Below, piece by piece: positions 20,036 through 28,372 of a stretch of DNA of 64,000 nucleotides. Positions within the stretch are counted from its first letter, which is position 1; each line of letters opens with the position of its first letter. Below the pieces are notes generated by a model that did not search any database, was not told the DNA's origin, and saw only the letters and a list, made by a program, of their open reading frames with translations. The DNA comes from Streptococcus cristatus AS 1.3089. GTDB taxonomy: Bacteria; Bacillota; Bacilli; Lactobacillales; Streptococcaceae. A program made the position numbers and the translations under genes. The stretch is from assembly GCF_000385925.1 (NCBI RefSeq), contig NC_021175.1, positions 751,501-815,500 of the forward strand, given 5' to 3'.

Positions 20036-20060
20036 CCTTTGTTTGAAATGAGGAAACGAA

Positions 20061-21809
20061 ATGAATCTTATCAGAAAACTGGACTGGTTTTTTAAACTGG
20101 AGAAGCGACGTTATATGATTGGCATCTTGGCCTTGTCTCTGGTCAGTGTTTTTAATCTGATTCCACCACGAGTCATTGGGCAGGTTATAGACAGGATTGC
20201 TGGGCGGAGTCTGACTGCTGGAGAACTCGCTTATAATCTTCTCCTTTTGATTTCGTCCGCTTTTATCATGTATGGTTTGCGGTATGTCTGGCGGCTCTAT
20301 ATCTTTGGCACAGCAAATAATCTGGGACGCATCTTACGCTTTCGGCTTTTTGAGCATTTTACGCAAATGCCGCCAAGTTTTTATCAAAAATACCGAACGG
20401 GTGACCTCATGGCTCATGCGACCAATGATATCAATGCGGTAGTCAGCGTGGCTGGCGGTGGCGTTATGTCTGCAGTAGATGCTTCTATTACGGCCTTGGT
20501 AACTCTCATCACCATGTTTTTGGTCTTGGACTGGCGGCTGACCCTGATTGCCATTCTCCCTCTGCCCTTTCTGTCCTGGGGGACCAGTTTGATTGGTCGG
20601 AAGAATCACGAGAGCTTTAAAGCGGCTCAGGAGGCTTTTTCTGATCTCAACAATAAAGTTCAGGAAAGCGTAGCGGGGATTAAAGTAACTAAGTCCTTTG
20701 GATATCAGGATGCGGAGACTCAGTCCTTTGCAGCAATCAACCAAGAAGTCTACCAAAAGAACATCTTGGCTGCTAAGTATAATTCTCTGTTTGACCCCAT
20801 GGTGCTGATTTTTGTCGGCTTATCCTATGTTCTGACCCTGATTTTCGGAGGAATGTTTATCTCCCAAGGTCAATTTACAGTCGGTGAGCTGGTTACCTTT
20901 ATGACTTATCTGGATATGCTGGTTTGGCCACTACAGGCAATGGGTTACCTAGTGAATATCAGCCAGAGGGGAGCCGTTTCCTATGAACGGATTGAGAACT
21001 TGCTGGCTGAGGAGTCGGATGTCGAGGAAGCCCAGCAGCCACTTGCCAGCATTCAAAATGGTCGACTGGACTATGAGATAGATTACTTTGCTTATGAGAA
21101 CGAAGTGACGTTGAAGGATATTCACTTTACATTAGAAAAAGGGCAGACCTTGGGGATTGTTGGGCCGACTGGATCTGGGAAGACCACCTTGCTACGCCTT
21201 TTGCTGCGGGAGCAGGATATTCAGCAAGGAGCAATTTATCTGAATGGGCACGATATCCGAGAGTATGCTCTTAAGGATCTGCGAAGTCTGATCGGCTATG
21301 TGCCTCAGGATCAGATTCTCTTTGCCCTGTCCATTCGGGACAATATCCGCTTTGCCAATCCACAACTGTCAGATGAGCAAGTCATCCGAGCAGCCCGGCT
21401 TTGTGGTGTTTATGAGGATATTAAGGCTATGCCGGATGGTTTGGATACGCTGCTTGGTGAGCGGGGCGTCTCGCTTTCTGGTGGTCAAAAGCAGCGTTTG
21501 GCTATGAGCAGAGCCCTCATCACCAATCCAGAAATTTTGATTTTGGATGATTCCTTGTCAGCAGTGGATGCCAAGACCGAGCATGTGATTTTAGAAAATC
21601 TCAAGCAGGAACGAGCTGGCAAGACGACCATTATCACTGCCCATCGTCTGTCAGCCATTGTCCATGCGGATTTGATTTTAGTGCTGGAGAATGGTCGTAT
21701 CAAGGAGCGAGGCAATCACCAAGAACTTCTGGCAGCACAGGGCTGGTATGCCCAAACCTATCAAAATCAGCAGCTATATGAACGCTTTAAGGAGGAGTCT
21801 GCAAAATGA
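20061..21809 (+). CDS. Heterodimeric multidrug-type ABC exporter, subunit 1 (degenerate ATPase)
   Basis: A 582-residue half-transporter with six membrane helices in residues ~1-320 and one nucleotide-binding domain after ~340. Walker A is GPTGSGKTT and the signature is LSGGQKQR. Walker B reads ILILDDSLSAVD, with Asp in place of the catalytic Glu. Its partner has the complementary pattern, as in LmrC/LmrD-, TM287/288- and PatA/PatB-type exporters that have one active ATP site. The substrate cannot be read from sequence. The stop overlaps the next start by four bases (ATGA). Confidence 0.92.
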   Translation: MNLIRKLDWFFKLEKRRYMIGILALSLVSVFNLIPPRVIGQVIDRIAGRSLTAGELAYNLLLLISSAFIMYGLRYVWRLYIFGTANNLGRILRFRLFEHFTQMPPSFYQKYRTGDLMAHATNDINAVVSVAGGGVMSAVDASITALVTLITMFLVLDWRLTLIAILPLPFLSWGTSLIGRKNHESFKAAQEAFSDLNNKVQESVAGIKVTKSFGYQDAETQSFAAINQEVYQKNILAAKYNSLFDPMVLIFVGLSYVLTLIFGGMFISQGQFTVGELVTFMTYLDMLVWPLQAMGYLVNISQRGAVSYERIENLLAEESDVEEAQQPLASIQNGRLDYEIDYFAYENEVTLKDIHFTLEKGQTLGIVGPTGSGKTTLLRLLLREQDIQQGAIYLNGHDIREYALKDLRSLIGYVPQDQILFALSIRDNIRFANPQLSDEQVIRAARLCGVYEDIKAMPDGLDTLLGERGVSLSGGQKQRLAMSRALITNPEILILDDSLSAVDAKTEHVILENLKQERAGKTTIITAHRLSAIVHADLILVLENGRIKERGNHQELLAAQGWYAQTYQNQQLYERFKEESAK

Positions 21810-23545
21810 CAAAACAATCAACTTTTAGACGCCTCCTAGGTTATATGTGGCGCTACAAATGGATTAGCCTGCTGGCTCTAGCTTTTATTTTTGCGACAAC
21901 CTTGGTGACAACGGCCTTGCCGCTCTTGGCTCGTTCTTATATTGACCAGTTTGTCAGCCGAGAGGCAGCCACAAATGGGCTCTATCTGCTGGGGATTTAC
22001 TATGGACTCTTTCTTTTGCGGGTGCTCCTTACTTTTCTGGGGCAATATGCCTTTGCACGAGTGGCTTACAGCATTGTTCGTGATCTTCGGCAGGAAACTT
22101 TTGCGAATATGCAGCAATTAGGCATGGCTTATTTTGATCAGACTGCAGCAGGGGCTATCGTTTCTCGCTTGACCAATGACACTCAGTCAGTGGCTGATAT
22201 GTTTAGTAGTATTTTTTCAAATTTTCTCAGCTCCATGCTTATCTTGGTGGTGACAATCGTAACTATGCTGGCTCTGAATTGGCGGCTGACTCTGCTGATT
22301 GTCCTCTTTTTGCCTATCATGCTTGGTTCGATTATCCTGTATCAGCGGCTGTCCAATCGCTTGCTCAAGCAAGTCCGAGCTAAACTGAGTGACCTCAACG
22401 TCAAACTTTCTGAGAGCATTGAAGGGATGCGGATCATCCAAGCTTTCGGCCAGGAAAAGCGGTTAATAGAAGAATTTGAAGCAATCAATAGAGAACACCT
22501 AGACTTTAGCAATCGCTATCTGAACGTGAACAGCCTCTTTCTGCGCCCTGCCATGTCCTTGCTGAAAATCTTGGCTTATGCTCTTATTCTGACTTATTTT
22601 GGTTTGAGCTGGCAAGTAGCTGGAGTGACTGCGGGTATCATGTATGCCTTTATCCAGTATGTCAACCAGCTTTTCAATCCCTTGATCGATGTCATGCAAA
22701 ATTACTCAGTTCTTCAGACATCGATGGTGGCTGCGGAGCGTGTTTTTGAACTGATGGATCGTCGAGACTTTGAGCCTGAGCAAGCAGAAGAAGGACCTGA
22801 GATTCAGGCAGACAATATTGACTTTCAGCATGTGAGCTTTTCCTATGACGGAAAGAGAGAGATTCTAAAGGACATTTCCTTTAGTGTCAAGCAAGGTGAG
22901 ACGATTGCCTTTGTCGGATCAACGGGTTCGGGCAAATCCTCCATTATTAATCTTTTCCTGCGCTTTTATGAATTTGAGAAAGGCAAGATTCTTATTGATG
23001 GCAGAGACATCAGAGACTACAGTCAAGCAGAGTTACGACGGAATATTGGTCTTGTTTTGCAGGATCCCTTCCTCTACCATGGCACCATTGTCTCCAATAT
23101 CCGCATGTATCAGGAGAGTCTCTCACAAGCAGAGGTCGAAGAAGCAGCTCGCTTTGTCGATGCCCATGACTTTATCAGCCAGCTAGCTCAGGGCTATGAT
23201 AGTCCGGTTACTGAGCGTGGCTCCACCTTTTCTAGTGGCCAACGACAGCTTTTGGCCTTTGCCAGAACCATCGCAACCAAGCCTAAAATCTTGATTTTGG
23301 ACGAAGCCACTGCCAATATCGATTCGGAAACTGAGGAGCTGATCCAATATTCTCTCTGGAAAATGCGGCAGGGCAGAACGACTATTGCCATTGCCCATCG
23401 GCTGTCTACGATTCAGGATGCCAATTGCATCTACGTTTTAGATAAAGGGCGCATCATTGAGTCTGGTAGCCATGAAGAGCTTCTAGCACAAAATGGGACG
23501 TATAAGAAAATGTATCAGCTGCAGGCTGGGATGTTGGATGCCTGA
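21806..23545 (+). CDS. Heterodimeric multidrug-type ABC exporter, subunit 2 (catalytic ATPase)
   Basis: A 579-residue partner with six N-terminal membrane helices and a C-terminal ATPase. Walker A is GSTGSGKSS and Walker B is ILILDEATANID, with the catalytic Glu intact. Its signature is degraded to FSSGQRQ. Paired with subunit 1, this predicts one complete ATP site built from this Walker A/B and the partner's LSGGQ. The gene is translationally coupled to subunit 1 and followed by repeat copy 3, which can supply the terminator. Confidence 0.92.
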   Translation: MTKQSTFRRLLGYMWRYKWISLLALAFIFATTLVTTALPLLARSYIDQFVSREAATNGLYLLGIYYGLFLLRVLLTFLGQYAFARVAYSIVRDLRQETFANMQQLGMAYFDQTAAGAIVSRLTNDTQSVADMFSSIFSNFLSSMLILVVTIVTMLALNWRLTLLIVLFLPIMLGSIILYQRLSNRLLKQVRAKLSDLNVKLSESIEGMRIIQAFGQEKRLIEEFEAINREHLDFSNRYLNVNSLFLRPAMSLLKILAYALILTYFGLSWQVAGVTAGIMYAFIQYVNQLFNPLIDVMQNYSVLQTSMVAAERVFELMDRRDFEPEQAEEGPEIQADNIDFQHVSFSYDGKREILKDISFSVKQGETIAFVGSTGSGKSSIINLFLRFYEFEKGKILIDGRDIRDYSQAELRRNIGLVLQDPFLYHGTIVSNIRMYQESLSQAEVEEAARFVDAHDFISQLAQGYDSPVTERGSTFSSGQRQLLAFARTIATKPKILILDEATANIDSETEELIQYSLWKMRQGRTTIAIAHRLSTIQDANCIYVLDKGRIIESGSHEELLAQNGTYKKMYQLQAGMLDA

Positions 23546-23570
23546 TAAACAAGGAGAAATTCAAAGAAAA

Positions 23571-23732
23571 GAGGCTGGGACAAAAGTCCTAGCCTCTCAA
23601 TTGTCGATCAAGACGCAGTGGTTGAGTGGGCTCTACTACGCTGATTTCATCAGTTTTTACAGCCCTACTCAACTGTGCGGAGGTGGGACGACGAAATCAA
23701 ATTCTAACGAATTACCGATTTCTGTCCCCCTC
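23571..23732 (-). repeat. 175-bp intergenic repeat, copy 3 (internal deletion)
   Basis: Same family as copy 1, in reverse orientation. It is ~12 bases shorter because a segment between two TTGTC motifs is missing, as by a slippage deletion. It sits between the convergent exporter and MocR genes. Both outer ends run into T-rich or A-rich tracts, so each strand sees a hairpin plus U tract. Its first ~20 bases (minus strand) encode the last residues (GDRNR) and the stop of the MocR-type gene. Confidence 0.85.
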
Positions 23733-25010
23733 TTTTTTTAGATAGTCTTTAAATTTTTCCAGATTTTCTTTTAAATCATCAAACTGTAGCTTAGCGTAGT
23801 GGTAGGGGCAGGTCTGAATGTAGCTGCTTTCAAAAAAGTCCAGCGGCAGCTTGCTGTGTTTGAGGGAGCTGACTGAGGGGAGGGATTGGAGGTCAAAAAT
23901 CACGCCATCTGTTGTCAACTGGTGGGGCAGAGGGAAATTAATAGAGTCCAAGAGGAATCGTGCCTTATTTTTTTCAGTTTCCAGTCGGTTAAGTAAGCCT
24001 AGACGATTCTTTTCAAACATCAGATTGTCAATGTAAAGGGAGAGAGCCTTTTGCATAATGAGGTTGCTGTCGTAGTCAACCGCTATTTTATAGGACAGAA
24101 AGGTTTCTCGAATCTGAGGTGGTAGAGCCAAGGCCGTGATGCGGAGGGCAGGAAAGAGACTGGTAGAAAAAGACTTGATATAGAGGACATGCTGACTATT
24201 ATCTAGATAGTAAAAAGGCAGTTCTCGCTTGCTATCAAAGTCGGCCAGATAGTCGTCTTCAACGATATAGACATCATAACGTTCAGCAAGGGCAAGGATT
24301 TCTTCCTTTTCCTGACGGCTGTAGGAATGTCCTAGTGGATAGTGAAAACGGGGAATCGTATAGAAAAACTTGATCCGCCTTGTCTGAAAAATCCTCTCTA
24401 ACTCTTTCAGGTCAATCCCAGTCGGTTTACGTTCAATGGTCTCATAAGACAGTTTCTGATTTAGCAGTAAATCATTGATCCGATGATAGGTGGGCTGCTC
24501 AACCAGAATGGTCTCTTTACCATTGGGGAAATCAATCTGGGAGAGAATGTAGAGGGCTTGTTGGGTACCGGAAGTCAGAATCAGATTGTCTGCAGAAGTG
24601 TAGACTGCGGAGTCCAAGAGCAAGCGCTGAACTGACTGTCGCAGCTCCTCCAGTCCTTCTTGCTGAGAGTAGTAGTTGAAAAGATAGTTTTCTCGACCAA
24701 TCAGCGTTTCATTGACACAAATGCGAAAGTCCTCATAGGCTTGGTGGCGGTCGTCTGTCACAGCAAGCTCAATATCTTCCTTTTTGTTTTGGTCATTTTC
24801 CAAGACATAGTAGCCGCTCTTAGGCACGGCATAGATGTACTTCTGATAACGAAGCTCAATCAGAGCCTTCTGGGCAGTATCCTTGCTGCAATGGTAGCGG
24901 TCTGCCAGCTTGCGGACGGAGGGAACCTTTTGCCCTCTAGTAAGTCTTCCCTTGTCAATGTCCCTAATAATTTTATCCATGATGATTTGGTATTTAGGTT
25001 TTTCTGCCAT
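23712..25010 (-). CDS. MocR-type transcriptional regulator (GntR HTH plus aminotransferase domain)
   Basis: A 432-residue chimeric regulator. Residues ~5-75 form a GntR winged helix (GQKVPSVRKLADRYHCSKDTAQKAL). Residues ~100-430 form a fold-type I aminotransferase domain that binds PLP; the likely Schiff-base lysine is in YIKSFSTSL and the cofactor Asp region is VEDDYLADF. MocR proteins sense PLP or amino-compound ligands. The target is unknown, with no obvious divergent partner gene here. The last five residues and stop are encoded within repeat copy 3, so the native C-terminus has probably been replaced. Confidence 0.9.
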   Translation of the reverse strand: MAEKPKYQIIMDKIIRDIDKGRLTRGQKVPSVRKLADRYHCSKDTAQKALIELRYQKYIYAVPKSGYYVLENDQNKKEDIELAVTDDRHQAYEDFRICVNETLIGRENYLFNYYSQQEGLEELRQSVQRLLLDSAVYTSADNLILTSGTQQALYILSQIDFPNGKETILVEQPTYHRINDLLLNQKLSYETIERKPTGIDLKELERIFQTRRIKFFYTIPRFHYPLGHSYSRQEKEEILALAERYDVYIVEDDYLADFDSKRELPFYYLDNSQHVLYIKSFSTSLFPALRITALALPPQIRETFLSYKIAVDYDSNLIMQKALSLYIDNLMFEKNRLGLLNRLETEKNKARFLLDSINFPLPHQLTTDGVIFDLQSLPSVSSLKHSKLPLDFFESSYIQTCPYHYAKLQFDDLKENLEKFKDYLKKEGDRNR

Positions 25011-25090
25011 TCTGTCCCCCTACAGATTTCTTTCTCTTATTTTACCCTATTTCTAGGAAGTTGACAAAGTTTCTTGTTCATCCAAAATAT

Positions 25091-25124
25091 AAAAACCAGC
25101 CTTGAATTTTCTTCAAAACTGGTT
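25091..25124 (-). terminator. Terminator after niaR
   Basis: On the minus strand AACCAGTTTTGAA pairs imperfectly with TTCAAGGCTGGTT, followed by TTTATATTTT. Confidence 0.7.
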
Positions 25125-25148
25125 CAATATAGAATAATATCCTTGTGC

Positions 25149-25661
25149 TTATTCTTGCAGAAAGCCCAGTGTAGCTAAGGCTTCCTCGATATAGTCTAAG
25201 TCCTGCTGAGAATCTGCCTCGATTAAATGGTAATGAATTCCATTTGTTAGCTCGGATAAGGCACGAAAATCGCTCTCTGAAATTTGCTCTAAAAATTGTT
25301 GCACATCGCGGCGGCAGGTCAATTTCAGATAGGTCTGGATTTCCCCATAGACTGGATGTTCAATCATGATATTTTGCACTCGTCCACCATTATCAACGAT
25401 GGCCAAAAGTTCGGCTTCAATATCGTCCGCCTTGTGTTTGAGTTTAAAAAGTCTGTGAAAATGAGCGGGCTGATTGCTTTCTTTATAGAGATAGCCCCTA
25501 TTGGTACTGATAATGGGAGTGCCATCGGCTCGCAGTAGGGCAATATCCTGAACGATAATCTGACGAGTGACATGAAATTGTTCCGCCAAAAATTGTCCAT
25601 TTAAAGGTTGTCGAGCTTCTTTTAAAAGCTCTAATAAATCATTTCTTCGTTTTTTTGTCAT
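25149..25661 (-). CDS. niaR: NiaR-type niacin-responsive repressor (HTH_11 + 3H domain)
   Basis: A 170-residue regulator. An N-terminal winged helix (RRNDLLELLKEARQPLNGQFLAEQ) is followed by a 3H domain with spaced histidines (AHFHRLFKLKHKA, IEHPVYGEI, GIHYHLIEA) that bind metal and nicotinic acid. NiaR represses NAD precursor uptake and synthesis genes. The adjacent upstream gene is the niacin transporter component, as in other streptococci. The ATG at 25661 is preferred over an in-frame TTG at 25679. Confidence 0.88.
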   Translation of the reverse strand: MTKKRRNDLLELLKEARQPLNGQFLAEQFHVTRQIIVQDIALLRADGTPIISTNRGYLYKESNQPAHFHRLFKLKHKADDIEAELLAIVDNGGRVQNIMIEHPVYGEIQTYLKLTCRRDVQQFLEQISESDFRALSELTNGIHYHLIEADSQQDLDYIEEALATLGFLQE

Positions 25662-25699
25662 AACTTCATTGTAAATCAAATCTCTAGAAGATTCAAGGT

Positions 25700-26224
25700 T
25701 TAGCGAATCTTTTTCAGAGCCTGATAGACAATTTTTGCAATGACAAAGTCAACCATACTGTGAATGATTGTTCCAAATCCAACCAAACCGAATAAGATGT
25801 AGAAGGCATTAGCTGGATAGGCTGTCGTTGTGTAAAAGAGAATGCAGACCACTACCTCGCCAAAGGCATGAATCAAGGCCAGGACGAAATTAAAAATCCA
25901 AATCTTTTTCTGACTATCCAGTGTTTCAGGATGCTTTTGCAGGTAAAGAGCACCGATAGTCCCGAAGAGCAGGTGAGACAGGGCTCTCAGGGTGATGATG
26001 AAAGGAAGACCGGACATGGCAAATCCGATGGTAGAGCCGAGAACGACAATTACTGTCATGAGTGGTGAGATGAACATGGCCAGAAAGATTGCAACGTGGC
26101 TGGCTAAAGTGAAGGAAGCTGGCGGAATGACAATCTTGATCGGCATAACCAGTGGGATAACGATGGCTAGGGCAGTCAAAAAAGCGGTCAGTGTCATAAA
26201 CTGATTTTTAGATTTTGGTTTCAT
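25700..26224 (-). CDS. niaX: Niacin ECF transporter substrate-binding component (NiaX)
   Basis: A 174-residue integral membrane S component with about six hydrophobic helices, including ALAIVIPLVMPIKIVIPPASFT and ASHVAIFLAMFISP. It would bind nicotinic acid and share the ECF ATPase/transmembrane module encoded elsewhere. It forms an operon with niaR (38-base gap). AAAAGGAGATT is the ribosome site. Assignment rests on S-component features plus the NiaR partner. Confidence 0.86.
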   Translation of the reverse strand: MKPKSKNQFMTLTAFLTALAIVIPLVMPIKIVIPPASFTLASHVAIFLAMFISPLMTVIVVLGSTIGFAMSGLPFIITLRALSHLLFGTIGALYLQKHPETLDSQKKIWIFNFVLALIHAFGEVVVCILFYTTTAYPANAFYILFGLVGFGTIIHSMVDFVIAKIVYQALKKIR

Positions 26225-26244
26225 AATAATCTCCTTTTATCTAC

Positions 26245-26288
26245 TGTATATACACTAGAATAGTACATTGTTTTGTCATAAAAGTCAA
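26245..26288 (-). promoter_or_regulatory. niaX-niaR promoter with candidate NiaR operator
   Basis: On the minus strand TTGACT (26283-26288), a 17-base spacer and TACTAT (26260-26265) make a good promoter. The perfect 10-bp palindrome TGTATATACA (26245-26254) overlaps the expected transcription start and is a plausible repressor site. That NiaR binds it is inference. Confidence 0.65.
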
Positions 26289-26325
26289 GAAAGTTTTTTG
26301 AAATAGGATGATTTTCTGGACTTAT

Positions 26326-26354
26326 TTGTCAAATAAGATAAAATATCGTATAAT
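26326..26354 (+). promoter_or_regulatory. Promoter of the PhnA-like gene
   Basis: TTGTCA (26326-26331), a 17-base spacer and a consensus TATAAT (26349-26354). It diverges from the niaX promoter. Confidence 0.75.
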
Positions 26355-26375
26355 AAGACGGTAAAATATGGATCT

Positions 26376-26403
26376 CATTCAGATTCTGTTCTTTTTCTGA
26401 ATG
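26376..26403 (+). promoter_or_regulatory. Leader hairpin upstream of the PhnA-like gene
   Basis: CATTCAGA (26376-26383) pairs with TCTGAATG (26396-26403) in the 5' leader, 12 bases after the expected start site. Its role is unknown. Confidence 0.45.
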
Positions 26404-26432
26404 TCTATCCGTCTATAAGGAGAAATGATTTA

Positions 26433-26771
26433 ATGAATAATTTGCCAAATTGCCCAAAATGTAACTCAGAATACGTTTATGAAGACGGTGTCCTCTTGGT
26501 TTGCCCAGAATGTGCCTACGAATGGGATCCAGCAGAAGTTGCAGCAGGAGAAGCTGGTCCGGTGGCTATTGATGCGAACGGGAACCAGTTGGCCGATGGA
26601 GATACAGTTACCTTAATCAAGGACTTGAAAGTCAAAGGTGCCCCTAAGGATCTCAAACAAGGAACGCGCGTGAAAAATATCCGCATCGTCGAAGGCGACC
26701 ACAATATTGACTGTAAGATTGACGGATTTGGTGCTATGAAGCTCAAGTCAGAATTTGTCAAGAAAATCTGA
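26433..26771 (+). CDS. PhnA/YjdM family zinc-ribbon protein
   Basis: A 112-residue protein. An N-terminal zinc ribbon ([21 protein letters not shown]) is followed by a PhnA domain ([24 protein letters not shown]...[23 protein letters not shown]). The family was named from alkylphosphonate operons in E. coli but occurs widely without phosphonate genes, as here, and its function is not settled. It has its own strong promoter and AAGGAG site. The membrane-protein gene starts eight bases after it. Confidence 0.92.
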   Translation: MNNLPNCPKCNSEYVYEDGVLLVCPECAYEWDPAEVAAGEAGPVAIDANGNQLADGDTVTLIKDLKVKGAPKDLKQGTRVKNIRIVEGDHNIDCKIDGFGAMKLKSEFVKKI

Positions 26772-26779
26772 GAAGCGCT

Positions 26780-27409
26780 ATGAATAAAAAAATAATTCTT
26801 TCTTATCGCCTTCTTCTTCTGGTTTTGGCTTTTGTCGGAGTCTATCTGGAAATTGCTAAACTTGGCGTGGGAATGCTGATGTACTACACGGTCTTGTCTA
26901 ATCTTCTGGTTCTGTTATTTACCGCCTATCTTGTTTTTAGGATGTGGACGGACAATAACTGGGAGTGTCCCAAACTGTTGCGCGTGAAGGGCGGCGTGAC
27001 CATGTGTATCATGATTACCTGCGTCGTCTATCACTTGCTCCTAGCTCCGATTGCGACAGATTTTTATCGTTTGGAAAATTTCCTTTGCCATTACATTGTG
27101 CCTCTCATGTTTTTCTTTGATACTCTTGTATTTGATAAAACTCGGCAGTATCGTTGGTTTGATCCCATTTCTTGGACAAGTGTTCCACTGATTTACATGA
27201 TTTTTGCCCTTATTAACGGTTTTTTCTTGAAAATTGATATTCCGAATGCCAAGGATAAACCCTTTCCCTACTTTTTCCTTAATGTCTATAAGCACGGTTG
27301 GCCTTATGTCATAAAGATGTGCTTGATTATCTTTGTGGCTTATCTAGTCTTTGGTTATATTTTCTACGGAATCAAATCTATCTTATTTTCAAAGAAGCAG
27401 AAAGCTTAG
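26780..27409 (+). CDS. Pr6Pr family (FAR-17a/AIG1-like) membrane protein
   Basis: A 209-residue protein with about six membrane helices. Its pattern of conserved polar residues fits the Pr6Pr / FAR-17a/AIG1-like group: YYTVLSNLL, VYHLLLAP, NFLCHYIVPLMFFFDTLVF, PYFFLNVYKHGWPYV. No enzymatic role is proven for the bacterial members. It follows the PhnA-like gene closely and is ended by repeat copy 4. Confidence 0.8.
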   Translation: MNKKIILSYRLLLLVLAFVGVYLEIAKLGVGMLMYYTVLSNLLVLLFTAYLVFRMWTDNNWECPKLLRVKGGVTMCIMITCVVYHLLLAPIATDFYRLENFLCHYIVPLMFFFDTLVFDKTRQYRWFDPISWTSVPLIYMIFALINGFFLKIDIPNAKDKPFPYFFLNVYKHGWPYVIKMCLIIFVAYLVFGYIFYGIKSILFSKKQKA

Positions 27410-27426
27410 ATAGTTATATAGAAGAT

Positions 27427-27601
27427 GAGAGTGGAACAAAAGTCCTAGCATATCAATTGTCTTTGGATCGTCGAGCAAAACGCAGTGGTTGAGTGGGCTC
27501 TACTACGCTGATTTCATCAGCTTTTACAGCCCTACTCAACTGTGCGGAGGTGGGACGACGAAATCGAATTCTAACGAATTACCGATTTCTGTCCCACTCT
27601 C
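27427..27601 (-). repeat. 175-bp intergenic repeat, copy 4
   Basis: Full-length copy in reverse orientation, ending TTTCTGTCCCACTCTC followed by ATTTTG. Its plus-strand end forms the GTGGGAC..GTCCCAC hairpin and would terminate the transcript of the upstream membrane-protein gene ahead of the pyr promoter. Confidence 0.85.
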
Positions 27602-27652
27602 ATTTTGTTGAAAAAAGATGACGCTTTATCATGAAAAAAGTTTATTTTTTTC

Positions 27653-27681
27653 TTGAAATGGAATTAAAATTGTGGTATAGT
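27653..27681 (+). promoter_or_regulatory. Promoter of the pyr operon
   Basis: TTGAAA (27653-27658), a 17-base spacer and TATAGT (27676-27681) with a TGG extension. Confidence 0.75.
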
Positions 27682-27695
27682 TATAAACAATTAAA

Positions 27696-27824
27696 TAGTC
27701 CTTTAATTCTATCCAGAGAGATAGGCAAGGAGCAAAGTAAAAATGATAGGTAGAGTGTGACAAGTGCGTCTTGTTTCAACCTGTCTCTATTTTCTGAGGT
27801 CTCCTTGTAAAAGGAGGCTTTTTT
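27696..27824 (+). promoter_or_regulatory. PyrR-controlled attenuator leader
   Basis: The leader carries the PyrR-binding hairpin CTATC-CAGAGA-GATAG (27709-27724), with the conserved CAGAGA loop. It ends in a terminator in which CTCCTT (27801-27806) pairs with AAGGAG (27811-27816) before a T tract. By the known mechanism, UMP-bound PyrR favours the terminator and shuts off the operon. Confidence 0.82.
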
Positions 27825-27844
27825 AATGTTTTTAGGAGGTTTAG

Positions 27845-28372
27845 ATGAAGACAAAGGAAGTTGTCGATGATATCACCATGAATCGTGCCATCACGCGGAT
27901 CACCTATGAAATCATCGAGCGCAACAAGGATTTAAGCCAAATCGTTTTGGCAGGCATTAAGACCAGAGGGGTTTTCATTGCCAAGCGGATTCAGCAAAGA
28001 CTGGCTCAGCTAGAGAAAATTGAGATTCCAGTTTGTGAAGTGGATACAAAGCCCTTCCGAGACGACATCAAGGTCAAGGAAGACACGACAGTGATTCCAG
28101 TTGAGATTACTGACCGCGAAGTGATTCTTGTCGACGATGTACTCTATACAGGCCGAACCATCCGTGCAGCCATTGATAATCTGGTCAGTCATGGGCGGCC
28201 GTCACGTGTCAGCCTCGCTGTTCTAGTGGACCGTGGGCACCGTGAGCTGCCGATTCGAGCAGACTATGTTGGCAAAAATATTCCAACGAGCCGCCGAGAA
28301 GAGATTATTGTTGAAATGACTGAAAAAGATGGTCAGGACCGAGTTCTGATCGTAGAGGAGGAGACAAGATGA
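27845..28372 (+). CDS. pyrR: Pyrimidine operon attenuator / uracil phosphoribosyltransferase (PyrR)
   Basis: A 175-residue RNA-binding regulator that senses UMP and attenuates pyr transcription, with side uracil phosphoribosyltransferase activity. The PRPP-binding motif [19 protein letters not shown] is intact, as are [11 protein letters not shown] and [25 protein letters not shown] precedes the ATG. It is the first gene behind the attenuator described at 27696-27824. Its stop overlaps the permease start by four bases. Confidence 0.97.
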   Translation: MKTKEVVDDITMNRAITRITYEIIERNKDLSQIVLAGIKTRGVFIAKRIQQRLAQLEKIEIPVCEVDTKPFRDDIKVKEDTTVIPVEITDREVILVDDVLYTGRTIRAAIDNLVSHGRPSRVSLAVLVDRGHRELPIRADYVGKNIPTSRREEIIVEMTEKDGQDRVLIVEEETR

